From: Phycisphaerales bacterium
GTDB lineage: Bacteria; Planctomycetota; Phycisphaerae; UBA1845
Reading direction: 5' to 3'
NCBI GenBank assembly: GCA_013140575.1
Contig: JABFSN010000071.1
Span: 1 to 59,609, forward strand
Length of the DNA: 59,609 nucleotides
The notes beneath the pieces were generated by a model, which saw nothing but the letters and a program-made list of their open reading frames with translations, was not told the origin of the DNA and made no database searches. The position numbers and the translations under genes were made by a program. Below, in pieces: positions 16,540-25,263 of the stretch (positions within the stretch are counted from its first letter, which is position 1; every line of letters begins with the position of its first letter).

Positions 16540-17002
16540 CATCTTGTTAATCTTGTAAATCCTGTCCAAGTTTTTCTGCATTCCGATCGGGTTTTCGGTA
16601 GGTTCGGGATTTGCGTTTCACCTCGACCGACGGGCCGAAATGGATCAGCAGACCGTTGTCGATCTCCGTGGCCGTCAGGTAGTTCACCAACTGTACTTCG
16701 TGTTCCTTCGACGGGTTCTGTCCGGCCTTCGGTTCGACAATGATCCGGTCTTCAACGATCAGGTCGGCGAGGAAATCGCCCACCACCCGCCCGCGGTAAC
16801 GAACGGCAATGGGATGCTGCTGGACGACGTGCAGACCCGCCTTCGTCAACTCGATGGCCAACGCGTTCTCGTAGACCTTCTCCAGGAAACCCGGACCGAG
16901 TGCGTTGTGTACGGCATACGCGCACCCAATGATCCGTTCCGTCAGCCCGTCTGTTTCCATGGACGAAGAGGAATAGACAGGATTTACAAGATTAACAAGA
17001 TG
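16540..17002. mobile_element. GxxExxY cassette bounded by perfect 27-bp inverted repeats
   Basis: The left end (16540-16566, starting CATCTTGTTAATC) is the exact reverse complement of the right end (16976-17002, starting GACAGGATTTACAAG). Between them is a single gene (16547-16960) whose stop codon is formed by the left repeat and whose ATG lies 15 bases from the right repeat. The unit is 463 bases. A further copy faces outward on each side (16323-16349 and 17275-17301). There is no transposase and no obvious target duplication, so movement would need help in trans. Confidence 0.55.
16547..16960 (-). CDS. GxxExxY family protein (PD-(D/E)XK nuclease-like)
   Basis: 137 residues. The namesake motif is G24-F-L-E27-K-V-Y30. 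A nuclease-like core follows: D62 in VVGDFLADLIV, then E76-P-K78 in IIVEPKAG, where the family usually has ELK. The last residues GQDLQD and the stop are encoded by the 27-base terminal repeat, a feature I recall in other members of this family. Function is not established; the fold suggests nucleic-acid cleavage or binding. The gene is alone between inverted repeats and appears to be a self-contained cassette. Confidence 0.85.
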   Translation of the reverse strand: METDGLTERIIGCAYAVHNALGPGFLEKVYENALAIELTKAGLHVVQQHPIAVRYRGRVVGDFLADLIVEDRIIVEPKAGQNPSKEHEVQLVNYLTATEIDNGLLIHFGPSVEVKRKSRTYRKPDRNAEKLGQDLQD

Positions 17003-17274
17003 AAATCGGGAAAAATGTGCGAGGGCGATTTCGGAGATTCCGACGCCTCCCGCCCTTCCGGCAACTCCGAGAAACGCGGGGAATCAAGTGAATCCAGCCG
17101 TTCCAGTGATCCGGGCCATTCCGAATGCCCGGTTCGGCTCGTGACTTGGATTCACGGTGTTCCTTTCGCTCGAATCGGCGGCATTTTCGCCTTCTCCGGC
17201 CTTCCCCCTCCCGTCAAACCTGGCTGCCGACGATTACGCCCGATAGGCCGAAAAACTCCCGCCAGCGCGTACCC

Positions 17275-17301
17275 AATCTTGTCAATCTTGTAAATCCTGT
17301 C
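17275..17301 (-). repeat. 27-base repeat of the AATCTTGTA family, copy 4 (reverse)
   Basis: It begins AATCTTGTCAATC and ends AATCCTGTC, with two differences from the copy at 16540. Its end overlaps the stop codon region of the GspK-like gene. The stretch 17003-17274 holds no gene I can support. Confidence 0.8.
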
Positions 17302-20300
17302 AATTCCCGGCCGCCTGGGTGTAGGGGCCGACGATGCGCGGACCGACGCGAGTGGGTAGGCGCTGACCGGTGACCACGGGCAGACGATCGACGGTTTCCT
17401 GAAAGCGGACGGCCCGCTGATCGACGGCCGACTTGGTTCCCGCGCCGCGGAGAGTGCCGTAAACGGTGAACACGTGCGACCGCGTCGTCACCCAATCGCC
17501 CAGCGCAATCAACACGGCCGCGGCCTTGACGAAGTCCTCCTCGTCCGCGATGCCGTTGATGTTGTTGCCGTCGAAGTTGAACGCCGGGCCCGATGCGGTC
17601 GGGGTACCGGGCGTGAAGGCGCGGACGTTGGCCAATTCGCCGACGGTCAGAAATCCCGTGCCGGCTCGGTGGCGTCCCGCGCCGGTGACGGCGAAATCTT
17701 CGGTGACTTCATTGATGCCCGGGCGGTCGTCGTCGATTTGCCGCCCCTCGCGATAGGCCACGATGGATTGGGCCAGTGCATCGTTAATCGGTTGCGGTTC
17801 GGTGTCCAAGGCGATCGGCGGCGCGGGCGACCCTGGGTACACGGCTTCCCGGATCGTGCCGCGATACGGTTCAGGAATGTTGTTCATGGGAACGAACGGC
17901 GCCCCCCGCAGCACAGTCCACGGGGCCGAGTTGAGGTCAACGCGGCCGTGAACGCGCAGCCCGTCCATGTCGATCAGCGGCTTCATGTCATTGGGCATGC
18001 GCGCCGGGTTCTTCCGCGGCAAGGCCGTGAAATAGTCGAACACCAATTGCCCCCAGGGAATATCCAGTGCCAGCGGGTCGCCATTGAACTGGGCCGACAC
18101 CTGGGCTCGCTGATTCACATTCGAATCGAAAACCGGCATTCGCCCGTTGTCGATCTGATCGGCCTCCGCGACGAGGTCCGCGGTAAAGGGCTTATTCTGC
18201 TCGGGGTCGCCCAGGACGGTATCGTCGTATTCCATATTCGCATGGCGACAGAGCAAGAGCAGTGAACCCGTCGTCGGGAATGCCAATTCAAACGAACCCA
18301 TGTCGACCGGCTCGACCCAGACGGGTCGCGCCGGCACGCCCGCGCTCGGAGCGGTATGCGATCCCAGTGTGTGTGCCGCTGGAGTGACAACGACGGGCAC
18401 TGGCGCCCGCCACTTCCACTCCGGACCGCCCACGTGGCGTTGAAGCGAATGAGCGCCAGGAAGATCTTTCCCGAAATCCGCGTCCGTGGAAATATCAAAC
18501 ACGTCGACGACTATGTCCACTCCGCCAAGGTCGCGCCGCAGTATGACTCTTTCATCCCGGTTGCCGGCGCCCAGGTTTTGAATATCGAAGCCGGCATCAA
18601 CAATACTGTCACCGGCCGCCGGCGGTACGTTGTTATTGCGCATCAATGTCGCGAATCCCTCGGCGCCAACAACCGGACTCCCAACGGTCAACGCGAAGTC
18701 GCGCGGGGGACCGACCGAACCGACAACGGTGATCGTGTACGAGCCCAATGGAATGGCCGTTTTGGACGGATTGAACAACTCGACCGCGAAATTCTCAACG
18801 CCCGACCCCGTGTCGCGATGGGCGTAGACCTCGGTTATGAACGGCTGGCGTTCAATTCCGAAAAGCTCCAGTTGCGGGCCGCCGCCGACGCCGCCGATCG
18901 GATACGGCTGCCCGTCCGGCTTGCGGGCAAGCACACCCGTCGGTTCGTCGTTCGTATCCGCGTAGTCGATCAGGTTGGCCGTCAGCGCCGCGGCCGTCTC
19001 GGCAATGAACTTCTCCTCGACGAGGTCGGGTGCGGCGGGTGGAAACTTCCACAGCGCGCCATCACCGTTGGAGTCCACGTTCCGTAGCATCAGCATGAAC
19101 CCATCCTGGATCGTACCGATGAATTGGTCCCGTTCCACACTGGGCGCCATCGCCAGCAGTGCTTCCAAGGTCAGCGTTCCCTTTACCATGCCAAGATCGG
19201 CTTCCGCCTTCTCAAGAAGCCCCGGCAAGCTGACCTTGAGCCGGGCGTTCAAAGGCGGAATCCCATCCGAAATCCCGGTCACCTCCGTGGGCCAATCGTC
19301 AATGGCGTAATCGTCGTTGCCCATGCCGCCCGGCGTGTCTTCGTGTTTCAAAATCTCGTCGATCCAGTCCATCGCCTTGTTCGGTTCGCGGCCGGAACGC
19401 ATCATCTGGTCGTCGTGGCTGACCGTGGTCACCAGGTGACGGTAGTCGTATTCATTCGGATCCTTCAGCGGCTCGACCCAATCCAGCCAGTCGACGACGG
19501 AGTTCGAGTCAATGCCCGAAATATCGTCGCCGTTATCACCCGTGTCGATCGGCCACCAGCGGTTGTCCAGCGGTTCCGTCGACCCGTTGACCTTGAACGC
19601 ATCGTACAGCGTGTCCTTGGCCTGACCCGATGCGGCGTTCTGAAGTTGGGACAGCACCGGGTCGCGCGACGGAAGCAGGAACCGCCGCCGCAGGAACGGC
19701 TCCTCGCCCTCCTGAACGTAAGGACCGATCACGTTCGGCACTTCATCATCGGGATCAAACACGGTTTCCAACAGCGTCTTATGCGCGGCCCCCGCGTTCA
19801 CCATGGCCCCGTGAGGAATCACCCGGACGGCGTAATAAATCTTCTGTAGCCGATCCTCTTCGCCGGCATTGGGCGTGAACTTCGGATCGCGCAACTGCTC
19901 GGCCAGATCGCCGCGCACCGCGCTCGAATACCGCGACGCCGGCAATTCGTATTGATAACTGTCCCAAACCCCGTCCCCGTCCGCGTCGCGGCGATAAAGC
20001 TTGTACGCAGTGGCCGCGCTGGAACGATCGAGTACGGAGCCTCCCTCGTCCGTCTGATTCCACGGATCACCCGGAACGGCGGAGGGATCAAACAGCGGTC
20101 CGAGGATCGCCTCCTCGAGATGATCGACGTCGTCGAGCGGACGATTGAGATCGAGGAGATTGGCGCCGGGCGACTCACTCACGAATACACCCGTCGCATT
20201 GCGCTCGACGATCAGCTTGTTGGTCGGGCGATTGTCCAGCGTCGCCTCAAGATCACTAGAGGCGTAGAACGCGTATTCGCCCGGGTCGAATTCGTATGGC

Positions 20301-20779
20301 TCGATCGACGCGATCAGCGGATTCACGCCCGCAACCTCGCCGTTTTGATCTACGCTGATTCGCGATCGGATCATCGTGCCCGACGCCGGTGGGTACTCCT
20401 GCCAGGTATCCTGGTTCCACGCCTTGCCATCATTACCCACGAATCCGCGTTTCAGTTCCATGCCGACTTCCGCGGACAACTTGTCGATGATCGACGACTT
20501 GCGCATCTCGCGCTTCGCCCGGTCGATGGTCGCGTTCTCGAACGTCACCGTGGTCAGGAAGGCCGTGCCGATCACGAACAACATCGACAAGACGGCCACC
20601 ACCAGCACCAAAACGGTGCCCGGCCGGCGTTCCGACACGCGGCGGCGCCGTTCAGAACCCGCCACGCGAGTGGCGGGACGAACGAAGCAAACGCGTACCG
20701 AAGGCTGCGTCGTGCCGCCGTCTCGCTTCGGCCCCAGACTTGCGTCCGGGGTTCTGATGGTCCAACCTCGTCCGAACAT
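17300..20779 (-). CDS. GspK/PilX-like minor pseudopilin, very long
   Basis: About 1159 residues. A single N-terminal helix, GTVLVLVVAVLSMLFVIG, preceded by basic residues (RRRRVSERRP) resembles minor pseudopilins of the GspK type, which cap the pseudopilus. Late in the protein RVDLNSAPWTVLRG resembles the helix-hairpin-helix start of GspK. It is over three times the length of E. coli GspK, with extra extracellular sequence. The first ~45 codons from ATG 20779 lie in a family A repeat (20651-20757); a GTG giving MSERRPGTVLVL is an alternative and more usual start. It is the last gene of the pilus/secretion cluster. Confidence 0.7.
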   Translation of the reverse strand: MFGRGWTIRTPDASLGPKRDGGTTQPSVRVCFVRPATRVAGSERRRRVSERRPGTVLVLVVAVLSMLFVIGTAFLTTVTFENATIDRAKREMRKSSIIDKLSAEVGMELKRGFVGNDGKAWNQDTWQEYPPASGTMIRSRISVDQNGEVAGVNPLIASIEPYEFDPGEYAFYASSDLEATLDNRPTNKLIVERNATGVFVSESPGANLLDLNRPLDDVDHLEEAILGPLFDPSAVPGDPWNQTDEGGSVLDRSSAATAYKLYRRDADGDGVWDSYQYELPASRYSSAVRGDLAEQLRDPKFTPNAGEEDRLQKIYYAVRVIPHGAMVNAGAAHKTLLETVFDPDDEVPNVIGPYVQEGEEPFLRRRFLLPSRDPVLSQLQNAASGQAKDTLYDAFKVNGSTEPLDNRWWPIDTGDNGDDISGIDSNSVVDWLDWVEPLKDPNEYDYRHLVTTVSHDDQMMRSGREPNKAMDWIDEILKHEDTPGGMGNDDYAIDDWPTEVTGISDGIPPLNARLKVSLPGLLEKAEADLGMVKGTLTLEALLAMAPSVERDQFIGTIQDGFMLMLRNVDSNGDGALWKFPPAAPDLVEEKFIAETAAALTANLIDYADTNDEPTGVLARKPDGQPYPIGGVGGGPQLELFGIERQPFITEVYAHRDTGSGVENFAVELFNPSKTAIPLGSYTITVVGSVGPPRDFALTVGSPVVGAEGFATLMRNNNVPPAAGDSIVDAGFDIQNLGAGNRDERVILRRDLGGVDIVVDVFDISTDADFGKDLPGAHSLQRHVGGPEWKWRAPVPVVVTPAAHTLGSHTAPSAGVPARPVWVEPVDMGSFELAFPTTGSLLLLCRHANMEYDDTVLGDPEQNKPFTADLVAEADQIDNGRMPVFDSNVNQRAQVSAQFNGDPLALDIPWGQLVFDYFTALPRKNPARMPNDMKPLIDMDGLRVHGRVDLNSAPWTVLRGAPFVPMNNIPEPYRGTIREAVYPGSPAPPIALDTEPQPINDALAQSIVAYREGRQIDDDRPGINEVTEDFAVTGAGRHRAGTGFLTVGELANVRAFTPGTPTASGPAFNFDGNNINGIADEEDFVKAAAVLIALGDWVTTRSHVFTVYGTLRGAGTKSAVDQRAVRFQETVDRLPVVTGQRLPTRVGPRIVGPYTQAAGN
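20651..20757. repeat. Paired-hairpin element, family A, copy 2
   Basis: 107 bases bounded by TCAGAACCC and GGGTTCTGA, a perfect 9-bp terminal inverted repeat. The left hairpin is CCGCCACGCGAGTGGCGGG and the right is CCCCAGACTTGCGTCCGGGG. It overlaps the open frame of the GspK-like gene. Confidence 0.85.
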
Positions 20780-20785
20780 CTTCAA

Positions 20786-22273
20786 CTAACCCCCCTCGCC
20801 CACCGGCAGCACCATGACCTGCCGCGTCGGCCGCTGAAACCGTCCCCCGTCGTCGAACATGTCCACCGTAATCCGCAACGCCGTCGGGAAAAACGGATCG
20901 GGATCACTCGGGCTCGCCGACGAGTCCGGATCGCGCGAATAGAACACGTGCGTCCGCGGCTCGCCGGCCGGCGGCATCGCAAGGCTTGGATCGAACCGTC
21001 CCGCCTTGCTGAGCGTGAATTCATGGCTAATGTCGCCCAGTCGGTCGACGACTGCCAGCGGCAAACCGAGGGTGCCGGCCAACCGATCCAGTTGCATCAC
21101 AACTCCTGACGGGTCCGCCGGGGACGCGTCCAAGTCGGCCGGGTCTACCCATACGACCTCGCCCAGCCCCTCGAACGCCGGGTCCGCGAACGTCCATTCG
21201 ATTTTCACCGACGCGCAATTCGGCAGGAAATAATGCCCCAATCGCCCGGCCATCTTCGCGGGCGGCGCGGGGTCCAGCCGGCTGCGGGCGTACCATTCTC
21301 TGAGGTCAGGTGGAGCGACGTCGGTGATCACATCACCCTCGGCGATCAGTCCGTCAAAATCCAGCCCCATGATCCCGGCGGAATCGGTGGTCATGATGTC
21401 GATCCGCCCGTCGCGAAGTTTGAACTCTTCTTCTGGCGGGACAAGTCCCATGTCGTTGGGATCAATCGCCAGGAGTGGGTCTTCGATCATGATCGGCGGA
21501 CCTCCACCCGCGATCGTACCCAGCATCGCCTCGAGGTCGTTCTCCGTGGAATCCACCAGCAACGTCGTCCGGCGGGCCAGATGCCAGTTGCGGGCGATGT
21601 ACCGATCGCGGAACACGGCGGCCGCATTCCAGAACGGCGCTCCCGGCACCGGCGGGAGATAATCCAACGGATCGACCTGCCACGTACCGTCCGAATTCAA
21701 CTTGCCCAGCTCGGCATGTCCCCACACCACCATCGTGTTGTTCGACTTGATGTCGGGATACTGAACGCTCGTCGCCGGTCGCGAGGTGAACAACATCAAC
21801 ACGTCGGCCCGCGGCAATTCCAACCGCCACGGCGGGTTCGGGGCACCGTTGATTCCCACGCCGACCACTTCGCGATCCGCGTCGCCCGAGTGCGGGTAGC
21901 CGCTACTCGGGTCGCCGTCGTCGTCGGCCTCCGGTCCGTCGGGGGTCCAGTATGCGTTGATCGCGTTGCCCGCGATCACCATCATCGAACGGCTGGGATC
22001 AACCCCGCGCAGGTCGGCCCGCAGTGTCTCCTCCAACAGGCGAAACGAATTGCTGACCTCCATCAACGAACGAGCTTGGTTGGTCGAATCCACCGCAATT
22101 GAAAAAACTTTCCCAACCAGAACAAGCATCAGCCCCAGAATGCCCATCGAAACGACTAATTCAGTCATGGTGAACGCGCGCCGGCCGCGACCCCGGACGA
22201 CAACGGCCCGCAACGACCGACCGGCCGATAAACCATGACCCCGAAACCTGAAATGTGCGTTTGCGGCGTTCAC
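20786..22273 (-). CDS. Type II secretion pseudopilin, GspJ/PulJ-like
   Basis: About 495 residues with the class III signal motif RRAFTMTELVVSMGILGLMLV; cleavage is expected before F, with E five residues on. The rest is a large soluble domain. Sequence and place next to a GspK-like gene fit GspJ, a minor pseudopilin. The start is uncertain: an upstream TTG at 22363 lies inside a repeat (22333-22449), and GTG 22273 or TTG 22213 give a leader of ordinary length. It ends next to the first possible codon of the GspK-like gene. Confidence 0.7.
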   Translation of the reverse strand: MNAANAHFRFRGHGLSAGRSLRAVVVRGRGRRAFTMTELVVSMGILGLMLVLVGKVFSIAVDSTNQARSLMEVSNSFRLLEETLRADLRGVDPSRSMMVIAGNAINAYWTPDGPEADDDGDPSSGYPHSGDADREVVGVGINGAPNPPWRLELPRADVLMLFTSRPATSVQYPDIKSNNTMVVWGHAELGKLNSDGTWQVDPLDYLPPVPGAPFWNAAAVFRDRYIARNWHLARRTTLLVDSTENDLEAMLGTIAGGGPPIMIEDPLLAIDPNDMGLVPPEEEFKLRDGRIDIMTTDSAGIMGLDFDGLIAEGDVITDVAPPDLREWYARSRLDPAPPAKMAGRLGHYFLPNCASVKIEWTFADPAFEGLGEVVWVDPADLDASPADPSGVVMQLDRLAGTLGLPLAVVDRLGDISHEFTLSKAGRFDPSLAMPPAGEPRTHVFYSRDPDSSASPSDPDPFFPTALRITVDMFDDGGRFQRPTRQVMVLPVGEGG

Positions 22274-22332
22274 GTGGGTAGTATTGGCCCGCCCCAAGTG
22301 TCGGTCTAGGGGGCCGACACGCCTTGTTTCGT

Positions 22333-22449
22333 GGGTGGCACTGGCAAGCGTACCCGCTTGCAAGTGTTTTCAGTCCGTGGGCAATCGCGTTGATTCACGT
22401 TGGACGCTCGATGCACACGGACAACGGAGTACCGTTGTCCGTGTCACCC
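22333..22449. repeat. Paired-hairpin element, family B, copy 1
   Basis: 117 bases bounded by GGGTGGCAC and GTGTCACCC. It holds an inverted GGCAAGCG/CGCTTGC hairpin and a GGACAACGG/CCGTTGTCC hairpin. It lies between two pseudopilin genes. Full copies are at 31888-32002 and 40250-40365. Confidence 0.85.
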
Positions 22450-22483
22450 GACCCAAAATAACAGCCGTCCCACGCGGCCGGCG

Positions 22484-24310
22484 TCAATTCACCCGCGGGG
22501 CCATGAACACCTGCCGCGTCTCGATCCCCACCACCGGCTGCGGACCCTCGAACGTGACGAAACCGTCTTCCGGCCGATTGCGCTCCACCGACGGCGGGAA
22601 GACCCAGAACAGGCGAACGTATTCGTCGGGGTCGGCAACGTCGTGTCCGGGTGCCCCGACGGGATCGTCGTCGACGTCCGCCACGACGACCTGACGGTCA
22701 AGCGTGACCGTGGCCTGTTGATCGAATGCGCTCCCGCCGCCGGTGAATCGGTGGCTGGTGACTTCGTAGATGTTGCCGTTCTTGTAGTCGATCAGCCTGC
22801 TTCCGGACAGCAACATCTGGGCGATCAGCCGACTCTCCGGAACGGGCGGTACTGGATTCGCCAGGGCTTCCGATGGGACGGCCGTGTATTGCAACGGTAC
22901 TCCGCCGGCATTCCAGTTTCCTTCGACCGTCAATTGCACGAGCCACGCAACGGGGAAGGCTACGTCATCCTCGAAACTGAGCGCCTTCGGCATGGTCCAT
23001 TTCGCGTCCGGCATGGCCGCACCCAATTGCGGATCCTGCCGTGCGAAGCGCTGGTTGGGCCGGGTGCGCCGTAGCGTCACCACGTAGACGGTCATGGACC
23101 GCGTTTCCAGCGGATCTGCGGCAATCTCATCGAACCGGTACAGCATCGCCCACGCGAATCGCCGGCCGGACAATTGCTTGTCCCATTGTTCGAGGCGCTG
23201 CGCCGTCGTCCACGTCGCCGTCGGCGGCGGAATATCGGCCGCTTTCCCGCGGCGCGGCATCGGCGGAATCAGCCGATCCTGAAACGGCACTTGCACTTTC
23301 GGCGGTACCGTCGGCGGTACCGTCGGAAGTACCGTCGCCCACCAATTAACTTCGGTCTCGTCAGTTTGAATGGCGAACATTTGATTATCAAATGCGGGCC
23401 CGGATGTGTGCAGAAACCCTTCCGGCCACAACGGGTCATTCGCAACAACCTGCGGCGCGTCCGGATCGATCAGCATGTTCTCCACGTGCAGTACGTGGAC
23501 AGACTTGTCAGGGACCAGCGGGCCGTTCGGGGGAAAATCTCCTAGAAAGCTCGACTCGGTGTATGTCGGCGGCGCCGTCGGCGGCGTTACCGGCCCGGCC
23601 ACGCGGGTCATCAGTTGCAGGGTGGTCATGGCCGATTCGGCGGCGTTGACTTGGCTGGTGAACTCGGCGAGTTCGCGGGCCCGCAGCCAGCCGGCCGGGA
23701 ACATGGTGGCGGCCAGCAGCAGCCCCATGCCCAAGATGGCGATGGCGATCATCATTTCAATCAACGAAAACGCCGGGCGCCGACGCCGGCAATGAGCGGC
23801 ACCGCTAGGCCGATGGCGCTGCCGATTCGAGTTCCGGTCTCCGTTCTTCCTACGCCGAAGGCGTTGCGCCCTATAGCCCAGGGTTGCCGCGCAGCGGCTA
23901 CCCTGGGTATCCGTCGAAACAACGAAATCAACCCCAACGGGGTTGCGGCCCGACGGAGGGCGGGGCGTCGAATGGACGGAACAAATCGCCGACGATTGAA
24001 GATCGCGTCGGCGCGCCGGCCCGGACGCAACCCCTGCGGGGTTGGTTGCGATGGTCGGTCCAAAACCCAGGGTAGCCGCGGCGCGGCAACCCTGGGCTAA
24101 ATGCCGCGACCCCGTTGGGGTCGGAATGATCGTGGAAGCGATGACGCCGATGGAACAGTGGTTCGGCGCACGACGCGCCTTGGCCCGGTTGACATTCAAC
24201 CCCGGACTTACGTCCGGGGCTCTGATCGGACAAGAACCCCCGCTCGGCGTGGCGACTTGGGCGGCGCTTGCACGCTTCATGGAATGATCGTGGATGCGCA
24301 TCGCGTTCAT
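22484..24310 (-). CDS. Pseudopilin (GspI/PilV-like) with repeat-derived N-terminal extension
   Basis: The open frame has 608 codons. The prepilin motif RRRRPAFSLIEMMIAIAILG lies about 180 residues from the first ATG, not the usual 5-25. The ATG at 24310 overlaps the TGA of the upstream gene as ATGA, so it is the natural coupled start. Nearly all codons between that start and the motif fall in hairpin repeats (23851-24130 and 24195-24225). No ATG, GTG or TTG lies in frame just before the motif. So the leader was extended in frame, an unusual start is used, or the gene is damaged. The mature part resembles minor pseudopilins. Confidence 0.65.
   Translation of the reverse strand: MNAMRIHDHSMKRASAAQVATPSGGSCPIRAPDVSPGLNVNRAKARRAPNHCSIGVIASTIIPTPTGSRHLAQGCRAAATLGFGPTIATNPAGVASGPARRRDLQSSAICSVHSTPRPPSGRNPVGVDFVVSTDTQGSRCAATLGYRAQRLRRRKNGDRNSNRQRHRPSGAAHCRRRRPAFSLIEMMIAIAILGMGLLLAATMFPAGWLRARELAEFTSQVNAAESAMTTLQLMTRVAGPVTPPTAPPTYTESSFLGDFPPNGPLVPDKSVHVLHVENMLIDPDAPQVVANDPLWPEGFLHTSGPAFDNQMFAIQTDETEVNWWATVLPTVPPTVPPKVQVPFQDRLIPPMPRRGKAADIPPPTATWTTAQRLEQWDKQLSGRRFAWAMLYRFDEIAADPLETRSMTVYVVTLRRTRPNQRFARQDPQLGAAMPDAKWTMPKALSFEDDVAFPVAWLVQLTVEGNWNAGGVPLQYTAVPSEALANPVPPVPESRLIAQMLLSGSRLIDYKNGNIYEVTSHRFTGGGSAFDQQATVTLDRQVVVADVDDDPVGAPGHDVADPDEYVRLFWVFPPSVERNRPEDGFVTFEGPQPVVGIETRQVFMAPRVN
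23851..24130. repeat. Paired-hairpin element, family F (inverted arms)
   Basis: AGCCCAGGGTTGCCGC (23875-23890) and its exact reverse complement (24083-24098) are the arms. Each is part of a hairpin and accompanied by a CCCCAACGGGGTTG-type hairpin. It lies inside the open frame of the pseudopilin at 22484-24310. Confidence 0.75.
24195..24225. repeat. Half of a family A element
   Basis: TTCAACCCCGGACTTACG and CGTCCGGGGCTCTGA form the right-hand hairpin of family A. The left half is not recognisable upstream. Confidence 0.65.
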
Positions 24311-25257
24311 CCCGCATCCCCCGGGTCGGCCAGCGGACCGCGGACGACGGCGCCGCGTTGAACCGTGATGTAGTACGGCCGGCCGTCGCGGCGCAGGTAG
24401 TCGCGCTTGTCCTGCTCCGAATCGTTCACCGGTCCGTCGGGGAAACTCCTCATCATGGCGTCGTCGTACAGCAGCAACCCATCGACGCTCGGAAAATTCA
24501 ACGCCACGGGCATGGCCCCGGATTCACCCGACACCATGTCCGGCAACGTGCCGCCGGTGGGAAATCCAATTGTCGCCTGGCCGTTGCCCAACTCCGGTTT
24601 GCCGGCATTCGCCAGCTTCATCGCCGTCGTCTTGCCAATGAACTTGCCGCCGCCGATGGGCACCGGTTCCTCGTGGATCAGCACCGATCGGCCCACGACC
24701 AGTCGCCCCTCCGGCGAAAACACGATCGTGAAAAAATTGCGATGGTTCTGCGCCCCCGGACGCCCGCCGGACAGGTTGTCCATGTCGGTCACGTCTTCGT
24801 TGCCCAGCTCGGTGTCGTCCCACACTCCGGGGGGCATTTCCGTCGGACGGGGCAGCACTGCCAGTGGCGTCACGCGGAACGGTTCGCCGATGGTGAACAC
24901 GTCGCCGGGAAGAACTTTGAAACGGTCGGCGGTGTCCTCCAACTTGTAATTCGGTGGGGCAACGGGATCGGGATCGTCGCCGATTTCCGACTCGATGAAC
25001 ACGCCCTTCTGCACGCCGTTGTCGATGTAGAAAAACACGCCCGTCTCGCCGCGGCCCATAGCCCGCATCCGCGCCGAACGCAGCCACCCGCTCAATTGCG
25101 TCTCCGCGTCGCTGCGCACGCCGTCCTGCCACATGGCTGACACGGCCGGAAAGCTGATGGCCACCAGTATGCTGATGATCCCCAGCACGACCACCAGCTC
25201 GACCAGCGTCAACGCCCGTCGCATGCCAATCCGAATTGTTGACCGGTGCCGTTGCAT
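24307..25257 (-). CDS. Pseudopilin, GspH-like
   Basis: 316 residues with the prepilin motif MRRALTLVELVVVLGIISIL at residue 12 onward. It continues into a region resembling GspH/FimT proteins (WLRSARMRAMGRGETGVFF). It probably joins the pseudopilus tip. ATG 25257 has a weak AGAG site; the second ATG at 25224 gives the shorter leader MRRALT and is equally plausible. It ends in an ATGA overlap with the next gene and starts 6 bases after the previous stop, so it is tightly coupled. Confidence 0.8.
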   Translation of the reverse strand: MQRHRSTIRIGMRRALTLVELVVVLGIISILVAISFPAVSAMWQDGVRSDAETQLSGWLRSARMRAMGRGETGVFFYIDNGVQKGVFIESEIGDDPDPVAPPNYKLEDTADRFKVLPGDVFTIGEPFRVTPLAVLPRPTEMPPGVWDDTELGNEDVTDMDNLSGGRPGAQNHRNFFTIVFSPEGRLVVGRSVLIHEEPVPIGGGKFIGKTTAMKLANAGKPELGNGQATIGFPTGGTLPDMVSGESGAMPVALNFPSVDGLLLYDDAMMRSFPDGPVNDSEQDKRDYLRRDGRPYYITVQRGAVVRGPLADPGDAG

Positions 25258-25263
25258 CGTTCT

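Noticed and set aside
22333-22365. TGGCAC in family B repeats as a sigma-54 -24 element
   Set aside because: The GG-to-GC spacing is nine, not ten, and the same bases are the repeat's terminal hairpin in every copy.
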